Assembly (NCBI GenBank): GCA_945873925.1
Contig: CAMCES010000019.1
Coordinates: 1-34,082 of the forward strand
DNA length: 34,082 bases
DNA from: Bordetella parapertussis
Lineage (GTDB): Bacteria > Pseudomonadota > Gammaproteobacteria > Burkholderiales > Burkholderiaceae_C
Direction: 5' to 3'
Shown: one piece after another, positions 30,793 to 34,082 of the stretch
Position numbering within the stretch: the first letter of the stretch is position 1
Layout of the letters: the number at the start of each line of letters is the position of its first letter
Translations under genes and position numbers: made by a program
Notes under the pieces: generated by a model
The model's database searches: none
What the model saw: only the letters and a program-made list of their open reading frames with translations
What the model was told of the DNA's origin: nothing

Positions 30793-32226
30793 ATGAATGC
30801 ATCGCTGAAACCTGCCCAAACCACTGATTTCCATGTCGCCGACATGTCCTTGGCCGATTGGGGCCGCAAAGAAATCAAAATCGCCGAAACCGAAATGCCC
30901 GGCCTGATGGCAATTCGCCAAGAATTCGCCAAAGCCCAGCCCCTCAAAGGCGCGCGCATCACCGGTTCTTTGCACATGACCATCCAAACCGCTGTACTGG
31001 TTGAAACTCTGCAAGCCTTGGGCGCGCAAGTGCGTTGGGCCTCTTGCAACATCTATTCCACCCAAGACCATGCCGCCGCCGCCTTGGTCGCCAATGGCAC
31101 CCCTGTGTTCGCCTACAAAGGTGAAACCTTGGCTGATTATTGGGACTACACCCACCGCATTTTCGAATTCGGCGCAGCAGGCACCGAGGGCGAAGGCCCC
31201 AACATGATCCTGGACGACGGCGGCGACGCCACCTTGTTGATGCACTTGGGCAAGCGTGCGGAAACCGACGCTTCCTTGTTGAACAACCCTGGCAGTGAAG
31301 AAGAAGTGTGTTTGTTCAACGCGATCAAAGCCAAGTTGGCGGTTGACCCCACCTGGTACAGCCGCAAAGGCGCGCAGATCATTGGCGTGACCGAAGAGAC
31401 CACCACCGGCGTGTTGCGTTTGAACGAAATGGCCGCCAAAGGCAGCCTGATGTTCCGCGCCATCAACGTGAATGACTCGGTGACCAAGAGCAAGTTCGAC
31501 AACTTGTACGGTTGCCGCGAATCTTTGGTGGACGCCATCAAGCGCGCCACCGACGTGATGATCGCCGGCAAAGTGGCTGTGGTCGCCGGCTACGGCGATG
31601 TGGGCAAAGGTTCTGCCCAAGCCCTGCGCGCTTTGAGTGCGCAGGTGTGGGTGACCGAGATCGACCCGATCAACGCTTTGCAAGCTGCGATGGAAGGCTA
31701 CAAAATCGTGACCATGGAATATGCCGCCGACAAGTGCGATATCTTCGTGTCCGCCACCGGCAACAAAAACGTGATCCGTTACGAGCACATGGCCGCCATG
31801 AAAGACGAAGCCATCGTCTGCAACATCGGTCACTTCGACAATGAAATCGATGTTGTCTCGCTTGAGAAATGCAAGTGGGACGAGATCAAGCCCCAGGTTG
31901 ATCACGTCATCTTTCCTGACGGCAAAAAAATCACTTTGCTCGCCAAAGGCCGTTTGGTGAATTTGGGTTGTGCCACTGGCCACCCCAGCTTTGTGATGAG
32001 CGCCAGCTTTGCGAACCAAACGATCGCTCAGATCGAGTTGTTCACCAAGCAGGGCGAATACGAATCTGGCAAGGTCTACGTGCTGCCCAAGCACCTGGAC
32101 GAAAAGGTGGCACGTTTGCACCTTGAAAAAGTCGGCGCCATGTTGACCGAACTCACCGACGAGCAAGCGGCTTACATTGGCGTGACCAAAGCCGGCCCTT
32201 ACAAAGCCGACACCTACCGCTACTGA
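30793..32226 (+). CDS. ahcY: Adenosylhomocysteinase (SAH hydrolase)
   Basis: A 477-residue NAD-dependent enzyme splitting S-adenosylhomocysteine into adenosine and homocysteine, which relieves product inhibition of methyltransferases. The NAD-binding GYGDVGKG is at residues 266-273. Family segments visible include ARITGSLHMTIQTAVLVETL, SCNIYSTQDHAAAA, LDDGGDATLL, NVNDSVTKSKFDNLYGCRES and the C-terminal KAGPYKADTYRY. The length fits the longer bacterial form with the internal insert. ATG 30793 is preceded by GGAG (30783-30786), 6 bases away. It is the first gene of ahcY-tlyA-metF and is under the SAH riboswitch, so its own substrate controls it. Confidence 0.98.
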   Translation: MNASLKPAQTTDFHVADMSLADWGRKEIKIAETEMPGLMAIRQEFAKAQPLKGARITGSLHMTIQTAVLVETLQALGAQVRWASCNIYSTQDHAAAALVANGTPVFAYKGETLADYWDYTHRIFEFGAAGTEGEGPNMILDDGGDATLLMHLGKRAETDASLLNNPGSEEEVCLFNAIKAKLAVDPTWYSRKGAQIIGVTEETTTGVLRLNEMAAKGSLMFRAINVNDSVTKSKFDNLYGCRESLVDAIKRATDVMIAGKVAVVAGYGDVGKGSAQALRALSAQVWVTEIDPINALQAAMEGYKIVTMEYAADKCDIFVSATGNKNVIRYEHMAAMKDEAIVCNIGHFDNEIDVVSLEKCKWDEIKPQVDHVIFPDGKKITLLAKGRLVNLGCATGHPSFVMSASFANQTIAQIELFTKQGEYESGKVYVLPKHLDEKVARLHLEKVGAMLTELTDEQAAYIGVTKAGPYKADTYRY

Positions 32227-32227
32227 T

Positions 32228-32980
32228 ATGCCGCGCGCAGACCAGTTGCTGGTCGAGCGCGGTTTGGCCAACTCCCGTTCACAAGCGCAGCGATTGATCG
32301 CTGCGGGAGTGGATTGGCGAGTAGGCCAGCAAGCCTGGCAACGCATTGACAAGAACGGCGCTGTGTTGCCCCAAGACGCAGAGTTGCTCCTGCAAGACGA
32401 CGCAGAGCTTCGTTACGCCTCGCGTGGGGGATTGAAGCTCGAAGGCGCTTTGCGTGCCACAGGCTTGCATGTCAAAGGCTGGACCTGTCTCGACGTGGGT
32501 CAATCAACGGGTGGCTTCACCGATTGTTTATTGCAGCAAGGTGCCGCTCAGGTGACGGGTGTGGATGTTGGCCACAGCCAACTTCATCAACGTATGCGTG
32601 CAGATCCGCGCGTGGTTTGCATAGAGCATTGCAATGCAAGAGAACTCAGTTTGGCGCAATGCGGTCAACAGCAGGGCTTTGCTTTGATCGTGGCTGATCT
32701 GAGTTTCATCTCTTTGACGCTGGTGCTTCCAGCATTGACAAGCTTGCTGTCACAACAAGGGCAGATGTTGTTGTTGGTGAAGCCGCAGTTCGAATTGCAA
32801 GCCACAGACATTGGCAAAGGCGGGCTGGTCCAAGACCCCACTAAGTATGGGCAAGTTGAAGAACGATTGCGCAGTGCAGCCCAAGATGTGGGCTTACAGG
32901 TGGCACATTGGCTGCCCAGTGTCATCACCGGCGGTGATGGCAACCACGAGTTTTTTATTCATCTCAGGAGGCCCGCATGA
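32228..32980 (+). CDS. tlyA: TlyA-family rRNA methyltransferase (hemolysin A-like)
   Basis: A 250-residue protein. The N-terminal S4 RNA-binding domain (about residues 1-60: RADQLLVERGLANSRSQAQR) is followed by an FtsJ-like SAM-dependent methyltransferase domain: SRGGLKLEGAL, the SAM motif CLDVGQSTGGFTDCLL, and VADLSFISLTLVLP. The last region holds LLLVKPQFE and DGNHEFFIHLR. TlyA proteins 2'-O-methylate ribosomal RNA; 'hemolysin' is a historical name. It starts one base after the ahcY stop and overlaps metF by 4 bp, so it is in the SAH-controlled operon. As a SAM-using enzyme it produces the SAH that the riboswitch senses. Confidence 0.92.
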   Translation: MPRADQLLVERGLANSRSQAQRLIAAGVDWRVGQQAWQRIDKNGAVLPQDAELLLQDDAELRYASRGGLKLEGALRATGLHVKGWTCLDVGQSTGGFTDCLLQQGAAQVTGVDVGHSQLHQRMRADPRVVCIEHCNARELSLAQCGQQQGFALIVADLSFISLTLVLPALTSLLSQQGQMLLLVKPQFELQATDIGKGGLVQDPTKYGQVEERLRSAAQDVGLQVAHWLPSVITGGDGNHEFFIHLRRPA

Positions 32981-33822
32981 GAGACACCACCCCAAAGCCC
33001 ATCAGTTTTGAATTTTTCCCACCCAAAACCACTGAAGGCGCTGACAAACTGCAGAAGGTTAGACATGAGTTGTACGCATTGAGACCGGATTTCTTCAGTG
33101 TCACTTATGGTGCTGGTGGCTCCACGCAAGACGGTACTTTGCAACAAGTGCAAGCCATCTTGGCTGAAGGCCATGACGCTGCGCCCCATTTTTCTTGCAT
33201 TGGTGCCACGCGCGACAGCGTGCGAGCACAGTTGGCACAGTTCAAAGCGGCGGGTATTCGTCGCATGGTGGCTTTGCGTGGCGACTTGCCCAGTGGCCAC
33301 GGTACCTTTGGCGAGTTTCGTTATGCCAGTGAATTGGTGGCATTTATCCGTGAAGAAACGGGCGACCACTTTCATATCGAGGTGGGTTGCTACCCTGAAG
33401 TGCATCCCCAGGCTAAATCTCCTGAGGCAGATGTGCAGGCTTATGTGACCAAGGTCAAAGCGGGGGCAAGCTCGGCGATCACCCAGTATTTTTATAACAG
33501 CGATGCCTATTTTCGTTTTGTCGATGAAGCCTACCAACAGGGTGCCGACATCCCTGTGGTGGCCGGCATCATGCCCATCATCAGTTCCACACAATTGATG
33601 CGTTTTTCAGATGCCTGTGGCGCCGAAATTCCACGTTGGATTCGCTTGCGCTTGCAGTCTTACGGCGACGACAGTGCCTCGATCAAAGCATTTGGGTTAG
33701 AGGTGGTGACAGATTTGTGCGATCAGTTGCTGACCGCAGGCGTTCCTGGTTTGCATTTCTACACCATGAACCAAAGCGCATCGGTCAAACAAATCTGCCA
33801 CAACCTGCGCTTGGGTGTTTAA
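32977..33822 (+). CDS. metF: 5,10-methylenetetrahydrofolate reductase
   Basis: A 281-residue FAD enzyme (E. coli 296) reducing methylene-THF to methyl-THF, the methyl donor for remethylating homocysteine to methionine. The N-terminal SFEFFPPKT, FFSVTYGAGGST, ALRGDLPSG, and ITQYFYNSDAYFRF are family signatures. The ATG overlaps the tlyA stop (ATGA). Together with ahcY it completes two steps of the activated methyl cycle. It ends 3 bp before the stop of the convergent PaaE-like gene, so no terminator separates them. Confidence 0.97.
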   Translation: MRDTTPKPISFEFFPPKTTEGADKLQKVRHELYALRPDFFSVTYGAGGSTQDGTLQQVQAILAEGHDAAPHFSCIGATRDSVRAQLAQFKAAGIRRMVALRGDLPSGHGTFGEFRYASELVAFIREETGDHFHIEVGCYPEVHPQAKSPEADVQAYVTKVKAGASSAITQYFYNSDAYFRFVDEAYQQGADIPVVAGIMPIISSTQLMRFSDACGAEIPRWIRLRLQSYGDDSASIKAFGLEVVTDLCDQLLTAGVPGLHFYTMNQSASVKQICHNLRLGV

Positions 33823-33825
33823 GGT

Positions 33826-34082
33826 TTAGCGTTCATCGAAGCTGAGCACCAACTTGGGCGTCAGCGCTTTGGCTTGGCAAGACAGCACAAAGCCTTGGGC
33901 TATTTCTTCGCTGGTCAGGGTGAAATTTTTGTGCATGCTGACCTGCCCCTCCATGACTTTGGCGCGACAGGTGCAGCAAACGCCATTGCGACACGAATAG
34001 GGCAAATCCAAACCAGCTTGCAGACCTGCAGCCAATGGGTTGTCGTCTGCAGACATGGGCATGCTGTGTTGTTTGCCATTGC
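33826..34082 (-). CDS. PaaE-like reductase, C-terminal 2Fe-2S ferredoxin domain (5' partial)
   Basis: The frame is open to the window edge, so this is the last ~85 residues of a longer protein. It is a plant-type 2Fe-2S domain: cysteines in CRNGVCCTC (C-x4-C-x2-C) and a fourth in VLSCQAK. The segment NPLAAGLQAGLDLPYSCRNG and the ending LVLSFDER fit the C-terminus of PaaE, the reductase of the phenylacetyl-CoA epoxidase, or a related multi-component oxygenase reductase. The FAD/NAD parts are outside the window. The internal ATG at 34062 is not the start, because family-like residues (NGKQHSM) precede it. The neighbouring paa genes would settle the name. Confidence 0.82.
   Translation of the reverse strand, partial: NGKQHSMPMSADDNPLAAGLQAGLDLPYSCRNGVCCTCRAKVMEGQVSMHKNFTLTSEEIAQGFVLSCQAKALTPKLVLSFDER

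Noticed and set aside
30688..32352. 554-codon open frame antisense to ahcY
   Set aside because: It covers the riboswitch and ahcY in reverse and has no domain. It is a consequence of codon use in a highly expressed gene.
1..34082. Defence system, prophage, transposon, integron or CRISPR content
   Set aside because: No transposase, integrase, repeat-spacer pattern, toxin-antitoxin pair or nuclease cluster was seen; the genes are metabolic, transport, repair or envelope functions.

Overview
The window looks like the chromosome of a freshwater betaproteobacterium of the order Burkholderiales, most likely Comamonadaceae (Limnohabitans/Rhodoferax-like). This is inferred from the protein families, the moderately GC-rich codon use, the SAH riboswitch upstream of ahcY, a giant double-length UvrA, and AceK sitting with leucine-catabolism genes. 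It is a gene-dense, housekeeping-type region. I saw no rRNA, tRNA, IS element, phage gene or CRISPR array, and no stretch of more than 300 bases lacks a gene.

Layout. (1) 1-582: 3' part of a YgjP-like zinc metalloprotease gene. (2) 628-10425: a long same-strand array starting at a near-perfect palindrome in front of a LiuR-type MerR regulator. It continues with beta-carbonic anhydrase, AceK, an acetyl-CoA acetyltransferase, methylcrotonyl-CoA carboxylase beta, an acyl-CoA dehydrogenase, carboxylase alpha, a DUF1289 protein and an HCCA-isomerase-like protein. The theme is leucine or branched acyl-CoA breakdown to acetyl-CoA, with a bicarbonate source and a switch for the glyoxylate bypass in the same operon. 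(3) 10563-12326: an MHS-type MFS transporter with a ~150-residue periplasmic insertion, closed by a strong intrinsic terminator. (4) 12407-15927: livHMGF without a binding protein; livH appears to start at ATC. (5) 15935-21724: a 1929-residue tandem UvrA only 7 bp after livF. (6) 21761-25234: GT9 glycosyltransferase, GtrA-like protein and ArnT-like glycosyltransferase, an envelope-glycan cassette.

(7) On the minus strand, 30569 down to 25207: hybrid histidine kinase, prfC, a membrane-anchored sialidase-like protein and an unknown membrane protein. The last gene converges on the ArnT-like gene and overlaps its 3' end by 28 bp. (8) 30632-33822: promoter, SAH riboswitch, then ahcY-tlyA-metF, a methyl-cycle operon in which the riboswitch senses the substrate of the first enzyme. 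(9) 33826 to the end, minus strand: C-terminal 2Fe-2S ferredoxin domain of a PaaE-like reductase, cut by the window edge.

Most notable items: the double UvrA with a degenerate zinc module in its first half; the ATC start of livH; the remodelled liu operon (no standard liuA, liuC or liuE here) coupled to carbonic anhydrase and AceK; the competing pairings downstream of the SAH aptamer; and the sialidase-like/ArnT-like convergent locus.
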